Part shown: one piece after another, positions 31,651 to 42,799 of the stretch
How the letters are laid out: every line of letters begins with the position of its first letter
Numbering within the stretch: position 1 is the stretch's first letter
Source of the DNA: Bedellia somnulentella
Taxonomy: Eukaryota > Arthropoda > Insecta > Lepidoptera > Bedelliidae
Assembly (NCBI GenBank): GCA_963576735.1
Contig: OY755177.1
Location: 6,944,001-7,008,000 of the forward strand
Direction: 5' to 3'
DNA length: 64,000 bases
Position numbers and translations under genes: made by a program
The notes under the pieces: model-generated
What the model saw: only the letters and a program-made list of their open reading frames with translations
Told to the model about the DNA's origin: nothing
Databases searched by the model: none

Positions 31651-32518
31651 TCTTTGGTTTAAGAATAAAGGTATAAAATGAAAACCGCATAATGCTCAGT
31701 CTTTTAATCTGCAGAAATAATATGTATATATTATGATTCTTTCACAACCACTGCTGATCGTCTGTAGAATCAGATGCCACTCACAATACAGAAATACTTT
31801 CCTGTTATATAGGTATACTACCCTTTAACAAGAATATTAATAGCTATATACTACGGGTTCGGGAGAAGTTTTTTTACATTACCTCAGTTAACAGCTGGAT
31901 AGCTTTAGCTTGTACCGGGGATCGCTAGTAGAAAATGGAACCTTGCATTATGTTAAGCCCTGCACATTACTCTTTGTTCAAAATAATAAATAAATACTTT
32001 AGATTTACATCAATATCAAACTCGTTGGCTATACGTTATAACTTGATGATTTACAAGGAAAGGACTAAAAATAAAAAATCACAATGTTGCTCCAATCCAA
32101 TTCATTTAAGATAAACATATACTAGTACCGAAAAAGATGTTACATCAGGGTAAAAAAATGATTAGTGTTACCGACCGAGAAGTGTCAAAAAACTATGTTT
32201 GAAATATTCGACATCAAAAAAGTCCATATTAATGTTAATTTAGAGACATCCGGTTTTTTGCAAAATTGTTACTCGCCATTTCATTAACAACATACGTTAA
32301 TTACAGAAAAAACGGATAAACAGTTTTTGAAATATATTGAAAACTTATAAAAACTTTGAAGTGACATTTCTTGAGAACTGTCAATTATTATGAGGTAAAA
32401 CTTGGCAGATTGCTATCGAGCATTATGACTAATACATAGGTTGTACTCATTTGTTAATATCATCAGGGGCATTTTTTGTTCCCAAACCCGGCTACAGCCT
32501 TTACTTTAATTTACTCAC

Positions 32519-32931
32519 AAGAAGGGGTAGCCATAGCATAAAAAAAGAAATTTCTCAGTTGCTTTTGAAAGTTGTGGGGGGAATATCGGTAATCGATTAC
32601 TGTCATTCTTTCATTACTATTTAATGTCAATAGCCATCCCAAATTTTTGCATTGGAAAAATATTAAATAACCTAATTTTTTCATTTTTTTGTGTTTTGCA
32701 AGTTTTATCTCCATTTAATACTTAATTTTTAGCTCGATGAGTCGACGACTGTGTTTTATAATTGACGGATGTGAAATTCGAAGTATTTTCTTGCTGAAAT
32801 CTACGATTTTATTCCCGGCAATGGTTTGTTTACAATCTCTTTTTTTCTAATAGATATAGACGGTACACTACTACTACACCCGTGGGTAGAAAGGGGTAGT
32901 GTCATTCTGAACCGGCACTGCACAGCATTGT
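32519..32931 (-). mobile_element. SIDE-A split by foreign sequence
   Basis: 3' part at 32519-32583 and 5' part at 32866-32931 (GGGGTAGTGTCATTCTGAACC). Between them lies about 280 bp of unrelated AT-rich sequence. Confidence 0.55.
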
Positions 32932-33488
32932 AGAGAACACTATTATTTTAATTATAATAAACATTGAAAAAAAAAATAAAGTACTTTAGATTTAAACCAT
33001 GGATTTGCATAAGAATCCAGACATAAAGATTGAATGAAATCCATTCAAAGAGTTGAAAAATCACTAATTGGATTACAAAGTTTAGACATGATTTAAAATA
33101 TGAGCCTTATGTGGCTGAAGATGTCAAAAACTGCTATTAACAATTTAAGTTGTAAAATCTTTACAACTTAAATTAACTAAACTAAACCAACGATTAATTA
33201 AGAGTTAATCTATGCAAGTCGTTTGTTCTTAGAAAATCCAAATATAGTTATTTGATTTCTAGCCCCTGGCGTCTTCAGCGTTTTCTCGTCGAATTTTTTA
33301 GTACCAAATATTTGAATGTTTTTATTGTTGTTTTCACATTCAGCTAAAATGATCGTCAAAGCAAAAATTTCCCTATCTAGGCTGCAATAACTTTTATTTT
33401 TTTATTATTAATGTTGTTTAATGGGAAAAGCCGAGATACTTATAATTTTGAAAAACTTGTTTCGTACAATAAAATACATTCCATAGGA
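32932..33488. other. Unassigned; small perfect hairpin at about 33140-33175
   Basis: AATTTAAGTTGTAAA pairs with TTTACAACTTAAATT a few bases on. No ORF or repeat match. Confidence 0.4.
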
Positions 33489-33764
33489 TATGACCGTGAT
33501 AGTTCAGTGGGTAGAACACAGCTTATGATGCAGACGATGAGGGGTCAAATCCCGGGTCGGGCCTCCACCAATTTGTCTTTTCTAAAGTAAAATGTGTGGT
33601 TGATAAAGGCAAAAGGCCTGTCCCCTATCACGTGAGTACACTGTATAAGCAAAACGTGGGTACTCTGAATACCAGGTGACAATGTCACGGGATGTTCAGA
33701 AGTATTAGTACCACTGCCAACCCCTTCTGGGATATACGGCGTGAACGTTTGAGTTAGTGTTGAA
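33489..33764 (+). mobile_element. SINE-B with internal deletion
   Basis: Full tRNA head (GTGATAGTTCAGTGGGTAGA; GGTCAAATCCCGGGTCGGG); body jumps from ATGTGTGGTTGATAAA to GGCAAAAGGCCTG; 3' end GGCGTGAACGTTTGAGTTAG. Confidence 0.85.
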
Positions 33765-34734
33765 TATATTCAGTTACAACACTCGCGCTTCTGGGTGTCG
33801 GTTGTTAATTTCAAGTTAATGTTTGATTTGTCACCAAAGATTCGCGAACGGATAATAAATCATTATTTAAAAAGAAACGCAAAACTATAGTGATGAAATA
33901 ACAATCAATAGTCGTCGCAGTAACTTTTTTTATGTAATACTATCACTGTTATAAATGATGCATTTTCCTTAGCAAATCGCTAGACTGCAGCTATTAATTG
34001 TCTTGCTATTATCCGTTCTTTTCCATTGTCTTCCAATTATTTTCCATGTTTTTTTAAATGGTTTTATTGATCATTTTTATATAGTCTATACAATATAGTT
34101 GATTAGGACCATAAATAAATTTATAAACATTTAGAAGCTTTATATAGTTTTTGATTCATTTAATCATTGTAGATGTGTTTCAAAATTAAAACCTTTAATA
34201 GAAACTAAGTAAAAAATAAGTTTTGTATTATGTACAGAAATTACTTCGTTATCTGAAGTATTTGTAAGGATTAAATAGTTTCCCTTAATATCATTATTTT
34301 TAAAGAAAGCACCCTACTAAAATTGTTTTACTCAATGAATTGGTTGTGATTATCAAATGAAGTGACTCATATATGAAATGGATACTTATATCAAGTGGGA
34401 TAAGCATTCATAAGAATTAACTGTGTAACAATTACGTTAACGAGTTAAAACCTGATCGGGAACGGCTCCCCGACTACGAGGCGCAGTCCGGCAGTGACGC
34501 TGGCTCGTCCCACTTCTGATGTCACCGCAACGCCATGCGCCAGCCGCACATCGCCGTGCAGAAGTATGTTTGGAACCTGCGGGATCGGGAGTGAAATTGT
34601 GAGAGAACAAATAATATAAATGCTTCATTCATGGCCAAAAATTCGTAAGAAAATCCGCGCAAAAATTTCACTAAAGTCGGTAGTTTTAAGACCAAATAAA
34701 TGTCCAAAGTGTATGTCATTGTTTTTGTTAATAT
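33765..34734. other. Unassigned, with a GC-richer island at about 34440-34610
   Basis: The island (ACGGCTCCCCGACTACGAGG ... GGAACCTGCGGGATCGGG) differs in composition from its surroundings and could be an old coding or repeat fragment, but neither strand gives a recognisable protein. The rest is AT-rich. Confidence 0.35.
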
Positions 34735-34909
34735 TTGGGGCTTTTAAGGGATATTTGGGCGATGCGGTTGGAGACCCATCACCAACAACCTTTATTTTAC
34801 CATCTTTTCCCCACACAACTTTCCAAAAGTGGCTGAGGAATTTCTAATTCCTTAGCTCTGGCTACCCCTTCTAGGGATTTACAGCCGTGAGTATATGTAT
34901 GTATGTTAA
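34735..34909 (+). mobile_element. SIDE-A, 5'-truncated
   Basis: Starts GGGGCTTTTAAGGG and runs to the (TATG)n tail. Confidence 0.85.
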
Positions 34910-35245
34910 AAACATTATTATCAATTTTATGAAATAAAATCGCTTAAAAGCATTGGTCTCCTATACTCGTATTTATAATCAATTGTGTAAAGACTCCACT
35001 TTCATGTTATTATTCTGGATTGCGAACAAATATTATGCGAGCCATTTAGCTGCTATTGAACGGTCCCAAGATTTATTATAACGTCACAAACTTTATCACT
35101 TTGTTCAGCGACGGCTAAATAAACGACATCGTATTTGTTTGAATCAGCTTATGTGTTACCCTTAGCCGAGTTAACAAACATAAAACATACGACCTTTCCC
35201 CTTTTCACATGGACGCCCAGATAAATGACTATATATTTTATGTAA

Positions 35246-35469
35246 CCCCCTTCCCTTTCTACCCACGGGTGTCGTAAGAGGCGACTAAGGGTATTGGGGC
35301 TTTTTTATTATTGGATTTTTGGGCGATGCGGTTGGAGACCCATCACCAAAAACCTTTATTTTTACCATCTTTTCCCCACTTAACTTCCAAAAGTGGCTGA
35401 GGAATTTATAATTCCGTAGCTCTGGTTACCCCTTCTAGGGAAATATAGCCGTGAGTATATGTATGTATG
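35246..35469 (+). mobile_element. SIDE-A with 14-bp target duplication
   Basis: TATATTTTATGTAA is repeated at 35232-35245 and 35470-35483. The 5' end is truncated to CCCCCTTCCC..ACCCACGGGTGTCGTAAGAGG; this version of the 5' part is closer to the RTE LINE (TGGGTGTCGTAA) than most SIDE-A copies. Confidence 0.9.
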
Positions 35470-35483
35470 TATATTTTATGTAA

Positions 35484-36122
35484 ATATAGAGTGTTAGATA
35501 GCGTTTTACGAAATTATTATCATATTAAAAAGTATAATAAATCAATAAATCAAACTATACGAAACTTCACTTGTACTTCACGCATACTTACAAATTCAAA
35601 GGGCTCATTGTTTTAAGTCATATGTTTAATACTGTTTTGGTTTCAAAAAATATGCATCTTGTAGCTTTTTGTTCATCAGCTTCATTATACCTAACCAATA
35701 CACCTATATCAAATATTTTTCGATGCCGCTGTCACACTTATTATGATTAGAGCTATATATACATAATCAATATATTAGCACCAAGGATACTTTACACTAT
35801 GGATGGGCCCTGTGGTACTATATCTAAATAATGTTATGCAAATAATAATCATATCGCAACAGAAATATTCCATATGCTGTTTTCTCTTTCAAACCTTCCG
35901 AGCTTCATCTTTTGAAAAAGAGAGCAATATATGTTTAGTTCTTGTTGTTTATGGCAAAATTTCGTCAAGACGTTACGATTCTGATAGCGCGTATATAGAT
36001 CGGCCATCTTAATCGCCATTTGATCTGTCAAGTTGCTTTGTAAACAAAAGTGTTGATTGTGTTTTGGACATTGATTAATCAAGTTTTGGACCATAAAATT
36101 ACATGGGTAATATAAATGCACA
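35484..36122. other. Unassigned; short similarity to 37797-37850
   Basis: ATTCTGATAGCG..GGCCATCTTAATCGCCAT near 35976-36020 resembles ATTCTGATTC..AGCCATTTTAATTGCCAAT near 37795-37850, same orientation. Possibly remnants of one repeat or LTR. Confidence 0.35.
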
Positions 36123-36630
36123 ATGACCTGTTGCTCTATTAAAGATTGTGGCGCCCGTAAAGCGAAAATCAGCCTCGATTAACTTTGCACAAGTAAGTAA
36201 TTATTTTCTTTGTTTTCACTTCGGTTAAGAGTATTTTTTTGGTTTATTTCATGCTTCCTCGATATGATCAGAGAAAATTTCACGATCATTGTAATACTTT
36301 CGCCATAAAAGGATTAGTTTTCATGATTTCATCCAAAATTATTTCCTCTCATTGTTTACCTAGTGATGTGAAACACTGATCATTTAGTATTATCGATGTT
36401 TTAGAACTATCAGATTCGGTTTAAGTTGGTTGGTTGGTTGACCTCTTAAAAATTTAAATGCCTTCCAAAATGTAGGTAACATTCTTTTTATAGTTTACAC
36501 TTTTCTTCACATTTGTTACTTATGAGGTGGTTATTGAATACTAAAATTAAATAATTTCAGGTTTCCTACAAATGAAGCACGGAGAAGAAAGTGGCTTGAT
36601 GGTATTGGCTTTGAAAATATCAACCATCGG
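36123..36630 (+). pseudogene. THAP zinc-finger relic, two exons
   Basis: Exon 1 at 36123-36192 reads MTCCSIKDCGARKAKISL and, after a one-base shift, ends LTLHK; the intron 36193-36560 has GTAAGT...TTTCAG; exon 2 continues FPTNEARRRKWLDGIGFEN. This matches the THAP order C-x4-C ... HkFP ... R..W. The final C..H pair is not found, because the frame ends after NWHCI. THAP domains bind DNA and occur in host regulators and in P-element-type transposases; which this was cannot be told. One frameshift and the lost zinc ligands make it non-functional. Confidence 0.5.
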
Positions 36631-37740
36631 CATAAAAATTGGCATTGCATTTAAAAAAACTGGAAATCACGAATGAAAAGGTTCAGAACGTGTTATATAA
36701 CTAATTGACGTTTTTTAACATGAATAAATGTGACATTTTTAATTTAGTTACATTGATTTTTTAGTAGGTATGTATGGGACACTATAGTAAAGGCTACATA
36801 AAAAAATAAATAAAAAAAAATGTATCTGTATGTACGATCTTGCAATATAAGTCAAGCATCAATATTATGTGGTACGTGTACGACAACCGATTTAATGGCG
36901 TCCTTGAGCATATGACACCCATGATTTATCTCACTCAACCACTGATCGATGCACTGCGTTTAACTTACCCCACGCCAAAAATCATGATAAATTATCATTC
37001 AAAAATGTTCACGAGTTAAATCCATGATGATGATCAAAACGAAGGTTTAAAACTGGCGCAAAAATATCTAGATCTAAATCAAAAGTATTTGCCCACTGTC
37101 GAAATAAACTAGGTTGGCATGGGACCGTCGGATGCCAATAAAAGGAGCGAAGCGAGCGATTGCCTGCAAATCTCAACACGCGTTGCTATTCAATTTGTTA
37201 TGATTCTTTGAATATACTTGTTGGTTTACCTAAACGCGTTATTGATTCTACACAAAACTGCAAAGGAGTTAGAGTCCTGATTTTTGAAAACTTAAATTGT
37301 TAACAATTATTATTGTTGAAAAAAACATAGCTAAATACCTATTTTCTTTGAAAAAGAGTATGTTCAAGAAATTTTTCGTTCAAAAAAAGGTTTGGGAGAA
37401 ATGTTGTAGATTTCGAGTATTAGCGCTCAAAAGTTCAAAAAATCACCAAGTGTCGGAGCGCAAACGGACGTGACTTTGGGACGATCTAATATGAAAAAAA
37501 TCTATTTTCACGCGCTGGCATTGCATACGTAATTTTTCCATAGACTAACATTGTAATTTTTTGGTGGTGATTATTATTCCGTGGTACATCCGATTTTTAT
37601 CAAAATTGACATAAACCATCTAGACATGGTCCTTGACCACCGTGCAAAATTTCAGGGTTCTGAGTTGAGCCGTTTGGGAGGAGTACGATCACAACGAAAT
37701 GCAAAAGTCGGGAGTAAATGGAGCTTCGCTCCAATAAATT
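36631..37740. other. Unassigned; possible dispersed repeat at 37380-37740
   Basis: GAGCGAAGCGAGCGATT and GGAGCTTCGCTCC at the two sides and long low-decay sequence between suggest a repeat, but there is no second copy in the window and no coding motif. Confidence 0.35.
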
Positions 37741-37759
37741 CTACATAAAACATTATTAA

Positions 37760-37958
37760 ATAAAAAAGTTGGCAAATTTATCGATAGGTTTCTATTCTGA
37801 TTCTTTATTGCATGATACAACCCTAGGTCAGCCATTTTAATTGCCAATAGGCCACGCCAAAAATATAAAACAAAAAACAATCTATTTTATATACATCAAT
37901 TCTTAATGACAAATCATAAATCCATAAATTGTTAAATACAAAAGTGGTTTGTTTAACA
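37760..37958 (-). repeat. Copia 3' LTR, inner border clear, outer border uncertain
   Basis: Minus strand: TGTTAAACAAACC follows the polypurine tract; a TATAAA lies near 37887 and an AATAAA near 37810. No second LTR is available to set the outer end. Confidence 0.45.
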
Positions 37959-38040
37959 CTGCCCCTTAATTGAACAATTAACAATAACCAAAATTGTATA
38001 ATTATAATAATTGAAGCATAAACAGAAAACATAACAAAAA

Positions 38041-38800
38041 TCATAAATTTAAGCACTTAACAAAATTTTCATGTTTCACTTTACTTAACGCTTTTGTCAT
38101 TAAATCTGCTTCTAAATCTTTAGATGGTTTATAACACAAATCAATAATATTATTCTTAACACATTTTTGTATAAAATGATGTTGTACGTCAATATGTTTT
38201 GTACGTCTGAAACATTCCGTATCAACAATTTTTAATGTACTAAGGTTATCGTTGAATACAGTAATTGGTTTGTGATTCCTGTAATTTAATTCATATAAAA
38301 AGTTGTTGATAAATTTTGCTTCTTTCACTGAATTACCAAGAGCATAATATTCAGCCTCAGTACTAGAACAAGCAACAAGTTTTTGTTTTTGACTGTACCA
38401 ATTAACTACACAATGACCAAAATTCGAAATAAATCCAGAGTATGATTTCTATCATAAGTATCCCCTGCCCAATCTGCGTCGGATAAAATTTCAATTTTAC
38501 TACTTCCTTTCCTTAATTTTAGTCCGTAGTTGATTATGCCAGACAAATATCTTAAAACACGTTTTGCAGCAAGCCAGTGAGATTCATCATAACATGTGTT
38601 ATATTGACTTAATTTGCTACAACAGAAAGCTATATCTGGACGGGTGCATACAGCAAGATACATTAGACTACCAATAAGTTCTTGGTATGGAAATCTATTT
38701 TCAACATTTTGTGCTTGGTTGTTGTCTATTGGTGGAGAAATCGGGTTACAATTTTCCATTCCGAATCTAATCAAAACATTTTTAATATATTCGATTGAGT
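38041..38800 (-). pseudogene. Copia RT thumb and RNase H
   Basis: Minus frames hold IKNVLIRFGMENCNPISPP, PYQELIGSLMYLAVCTRPDIAF, LSDADWAGDTYDR, a frameshift near 38440, then KEAKFINNFLYELNYRNHKP, NDNLSTLKI, RRTKHIDVQHHF, ADLMTKALSKVKH. This is the normal Copia order, close in layout to 24353-25325 but a different family by sequence. Confidence 0.82.
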
Positions 38801-38805
38801 TTGCC

Positions 38806-39735
38806 ACCATGCCTATGCTCAACTATCTCCAAAGCAATGAACATCAAATATCTTGGAATTACTCTCGACGTTACTTTAACTTTTAAGGTCCATATTAATG
38901 CACTCTGTAATAGAATTAGAAAACTTATAGTAATATTTAAAAAGTTGAGACACATATGTGACTACGCTTTAATAAAGCAAATCTATCAAGCGCTTGGTCA
39001 ATCCTTACTGACTTATTGCATAAAATCTTGGGGAGGTGCTGGCATAACCACTATGTTAAAACTGGAACGAGCTCAAAGAGCGCTACTTAAAGTAGCTACT
39101 GCGCGCCCTTTCTATTTCCCTACTACCGAACTATATAAACAATGCAAAGTGCTAACTGTGCGCCAGCTCTTTATTCTATTCACTGTTCTAAAACAGCATG
39201 CTAGCTTATACTTCAACCCTGATACACTAAACAGGAGGCGAAAGGATATAGTATGTTTGAATACCTACAGTGCAAAATTTTCCATTACAAATAGATTCTT
39301 TATATTTTTAGGACCATACTTATATAATAAAATTAATAGATTACTAGTATTATATAATTTAAACAACTTTGAACGCAAGAAAAAACTTCAATCGTGGCTA
39401 CTAAATCTCACATACACGGAATCAGAGGAATTGCTTAATATAATAAGTTAATATAAGATGTTTTTATTTATTTTTTATCATTATAATACAATTAGTTAGA
39501 TACAATCGATTCTGATAATAATTTATACACTACTTACCAATACCATTATATGAAAACTGATAGTTTAAGCCTTTTTTGTTTATTGTTGCCTGAAATACAG
39601 GTAAATTACCTAGCTCAGGAACAGGAAAATGTTATATTTTGTACTTTAAATAACTAACTAGGTTAAGACGAATATTATGTACTTTTGAAAACTGAATATT
39701 TTTTTTTTTATTATTATTTATTAGTCAAAGTTAAA
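38806..39735 (+). mobile_element. CR1/Jockey-type LINE, 5'-truncated, inside Copia
   Basis: A plus-strand frame to 39451 encodes the RT C-terminus: MNIKYLGITLDVTLTFKVH, LTYCIKSWGGAGITTMLKLE, AQRALLKVATARPFYFPT, VRQLFILFTVL. A 3' UTR of about 280 bp follows (same as 13256-13565). The catalytic RT core is missing. It separates Copia LTLTN from SIEYIKNV; target duplication not resolved. Confidence 0.82.
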
Positions 39736-39743
39736 ATACCGTT

Positions 39744-40760
39744 CTACCTATCTCGGTCCACTTTCAGACCTAGTGCTTGTTTGACAGGACCCAGCAACTT
39801 AATATCGCAATGAGACTTAAGTAATTTGTAAAGTTTTTCTTTTTGCTGCCTATCAGAACTAAAAACATAAATATCATCAACATAAAGTGCAATAATAACT
39901 GCATCTTTAATATATACACATTTTTCGCTCTTTAATTGTATAAAGCCATCTGTAATCAATACTTCGTTAACTTTTTTATTCCAAGGACGACTTGCTTGTT
40001 TAAGACCATATAAGTTTTTTCTTAGCAAACCAACTTTATGCTGTCCATCAACAACAAAAACATCAGGTTGTTCCATATATATAGTTTCTGATAAATTTCC
40101 ATGCAGAAAAGCAGTATTTACATCAATATGTTCAGTATCCATATCATACTTAACACTAATAGCAAACAATAAACGTAATGTGCAGTGACAAACTACAGGT
40201 GAAAAAGTTTCTTGGAAATCAATACCATACATTTGATTCAAACTTTTTGCAACTAAACGAGCATTATATTTTTTAAATATCCCGCTAGGATCTACTTTCT
40301 CTTTGAATACCCATTTACACTTAATAATGTTTGCATCTTTAGGTCTATCTACAATATCCCATACTTTATGTAACATAAGAGAATTATATTCTTCTTGCAT
40401 AGCTTTCAACCGAAAAATAGCTTTATCGCTATTAATAGCTAGCTTAAAACTTTTCTGTTCATTCATATTAAAGAAAGATAAATCTGAAAAATAGGTTATT
40501 TCATAATCTTTGAACCTAATAGGTAGTTTATGTTCACGTACAGGTCTAGTATTTTCTATATTTACATTTGCATCATCAGGTAAATTAATATCGATAGGTT
40601 CATTTGCTATTAATGAATTGTTAGGTAGAGAATTCATATTAACTTGCTCATCATGTAAAACTACTTCTTGTACAGCAGATTCATTATTAGATGAATCAAC
40701 ATCAAAAGAGTTTGTACTAAAATCTTCCATATTATTTACATCATTATTTATTATCATCAC
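39744..40760 (-). pseudogene. Copia reverse transcriptase, 338-aa open frame
   Basis: Good RT: EYNSLMLHKVWDIVDRP, IKCKWVFKEKVDPSG, ARLVAKSLNQMYGIDFQETF, EHIDVNTAFLHGNL (motif A), LYGLKQASRPW (motif B region), ALYVDDIYVF (YVDD, both Asp kept), GPVKQALGLKVD. It then stops where the LINE fragment begins. The N-terminal 90 residues are the Asn/Ser-rich linker from integrase. This is the best preserved Copia domain in the window, so this element may be younger than the one at 19740-25330. Confidence 0.82.
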
Positions 40761-40865
40761 ATCTATATTATTGGATGAATTTCGAACTTTAGAAGAATCA
40801 TTTTTATAACTAATACCTAAAGTGTTCTCAATAAATTCAACAGATCGAGCTTTAGTTAATTTAGT

Positions 40866-41227
40866 TCCATCGTCTGGATCGCCTAGTCCATAGTAATACC
40901 ATTAGTGTAATCACAGTAGCCTAACATAATAAATGGTTTTGACTTCGGATCAAGTTTAGTGCGTTGATGGTTAGGAGTAAGTGCATAAGCAGTACAACCA
41001 AATACTCTAAGGTGGCTCAAATTAACTTTACGACCTTCCCATAACTCTTCAGGAGTAATTCCAGACAAAGCATTAGTTGGACTACGATTTTTAAGATAAC
41101 ATGCCGTATTTATTGCTTCTGCCCAATATTTTTTAATCTAAATTTGCATCCTGCAACATTGACCTAGCTTTTTCAAGTAAAGTTCTATTAAGTCGCTCAG
41201 CAACACCATTTTGTTGTGGAGTATAAG
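40866..41227 (-). pseudogene. Copia integrase, C-terminal part
   Basis: TPQQNGVAERLNRTLLEKA (catalytic Glu) then, after a one-base shift near 41145, KYWAEAINTACYLKNRSP, SGITPEELWEGRKVNLSHL, RVFGCTAYALTPNHQRTKLD, a typical Copia integrase end. It stops at 41228, where the nested LTR element starts. Confidence 0.82.
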
Positions 41228-41442
41228 TGTTGTTGCGCTGACCGTCGCTATCCAGGCTATTAATAATTTATAATAATTATTTTATAAATAATAATATTAT
41301 TAATAATAAGATTTCCTAGTAATTAATTCCTCATCTAAGTTATCACTTAAAGTTTCAATTTCACTTTGGAGGTATGTATGTATGTATGTATGTACTTATA
41401 AACTGAAACCCACTTTTTAAATAAAGTGAGTTTCAGTTTATA

Positions 41443-41673
41443 AGTACATACATACATACATACATATACTCACGGCTATAAATCCCTAGAAGGGGTAGCC
41501 AGAGCTAAGGAACTTGAAGTTCCTCAGCCACTTTTGGAAGTTGCGACGGGAAAAGATAGTGAAATAAAGGTTGTTGGTGATGGATCTCCAACCACATCGC
41601 CCAAAAATCCCTTAAAAGCCCCAATACCGTTAGTCGCCTCTTACGTACACCCACCGGAAGAAATGGGGTAGTG
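41443..41673 (-). mobile_element. SIDE-A inside the nested LTR element
   Basis: Near complete. Its tail side forms a long hairpin with 41372-41409. Confidence 0.85.
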
Positions 41674-41768
41674 TTAGAACGCTGTTTTTTAAGAATTTTT
41701 AGTCTGTGACCTTCAGGTTCCATTGTTGGACCTTCTTCGTCACATTCTTGGTACATTTCACCCGTGGG

Positions 41769-41982
41769 ATTAGTGTTTAGGACACTCATCCCGAGCTAAG
41801 ACACGTTATTCGTGGATAGATATTTAGTACATCTGATCGAAAAGCGTTTATGACGCCCTCCCCTTTTTTTAACGGATTAGTGTTTAGGACACTCACTCCG
41901 AGCTAAGACACGTTATTCGTGGATAGATATTAGTATATCTGATCGAAAAGCGTTTACGACGCCTTCCTCTTTTTAACGGGTA
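41769..41982. repeat. Two tandem units of about 107 bp
   Basis: GGATTAGTGTTTAGGACACTC starts each unit (about 41769 and 41877) and CGACGCC..CC.CTTTTTAACGG-type sequence ends each; a few percent divergence. Inside the deleted LTR element. Confidence 0.85.
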
Positions 41983-42352
41983 ACGGTTTGAAATTTAAAA
42001 CGGTATAACAATAAAATGACAATTAACACGGTTTAAATGAACACAGCGATACAAAATAAGCAATCTAAACGAGATTTTAACGAAATAAAGAGGAATTCAA
42101 CTACTAATACAACATAACCTCCCAGACAGAGTTAACCCAAAAGGAATGAGGAAAGATAGGAAAAAACAACCAACTCACGCTTTCAGGCCGATACTTAGCC
42201 CTCTAACAATCCTGGTAGCTTCTCAATCTTCTCCTCCGGTGGTTTTTCTGACACAAAAAAAAACGACGTAGCGTCAGCAGAATTACAGTTATTTTCTCTC
42301 AGGGTTCTTTGATTTACTTTTCTTCTTTTCCATTCACGTTGGGCGCCAAAGA

Positions 42353-42794
42353 TGTTGTTGCGCTGACCGTCGCTATCCAGGGTTCGGGAAAACATGAAAC
42401 TAGCTTGGTAGCGTCTTAATACTTCGAGGTTTATATTCGGAATAATCATTTTCGATACTTGGGCACTGCAAGTGCCCTCTTTACATCAGTAGCGGAAGCT
42501 TCTAGAATACATAGCAAATCGACCGTTAAAACGGTTCTCTATTATTTTGAATGTTCTGGAAGAAACAGAAAGTTCTAATGTTCCTATCGAGAATATTCTA
42601 TATTACATAATTACTAGCGACATCTAGTGAGCAGTAGCAAGATCTATCTTAACATATCAATATGCCTCTGACGGTTTTAATGTCCATACTTTCACACCAG
42701 ATGTCGCCACCTATCAGATACAGTTCTTTAATTATAATCTTTTCCAACCCTTTGGGAAAGGCGCAGCACTATGTTATGATAGTGCGGCTTAACA
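42353..42794 (-). repeat. 5' LTR of the nested element, 442 bp
   Basis: TG...CA ends, inner end three bases from the primer-binding site, outer end at the ATAAG duplication. Confidence 0.78.
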
Positions 42795-42799
42795 ATAAG

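Larger units (their letters stand above)
29348..32583. repeat. Large inverted duplication: arms 29348-30863 and 31205-32583
   Basis: The left arm is the reverse complement of the right arm along its length: outer end TTCCCCCCACAAC, inner end TATGAAGAACAA. Both arms hold the same SIDE-A 3' piece, the same unique AT-rich sequence and the same RTE fragment. Differences: the left arm has a SINE-C insertion (29510-29660) and lacks about 35 bp of the RTE sequence. The spacer of about 340 bp holds the RTE 3' end and a SINE-C palindrome. Confidence 0.9.
41228..42794 (-). mobile_element. Deleted LTR retrotransposon in Copia integrase, 5-bp target duplication
   Basis: ATAAG flanks it (41223-41227 and 42795-42799); removing it rejoins the integrase frame. 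On the minus strand the 5' LTR is 42794-42353 (TGTTAAGCCGC...GCAACAACA), followed by primer-binding site TGGCGCCCAACGTG (42348-42335). Of the 3' LTR only about 29 bp of its end remain (41228-41256). The interior holds a short piece of coding sequence (TNPTGEMYQECDEEGPTMEP), a SIDE-A and a tandem duplication; no pol is left. Confidence 0.8.

Noticed and set aside
34440..34610. GC-rich block as a host exon
   Set aside because: Neither strand gives a recognisable protein and no splice sites pair sensibly.
41372..41466. CRISPR-like or regulatory stem
   Set aside because: No spaced direct repeats anywhere in the window. The hairpin is made of the SIDE-A tail and its reversed flank, and the genome is eukaryotic.
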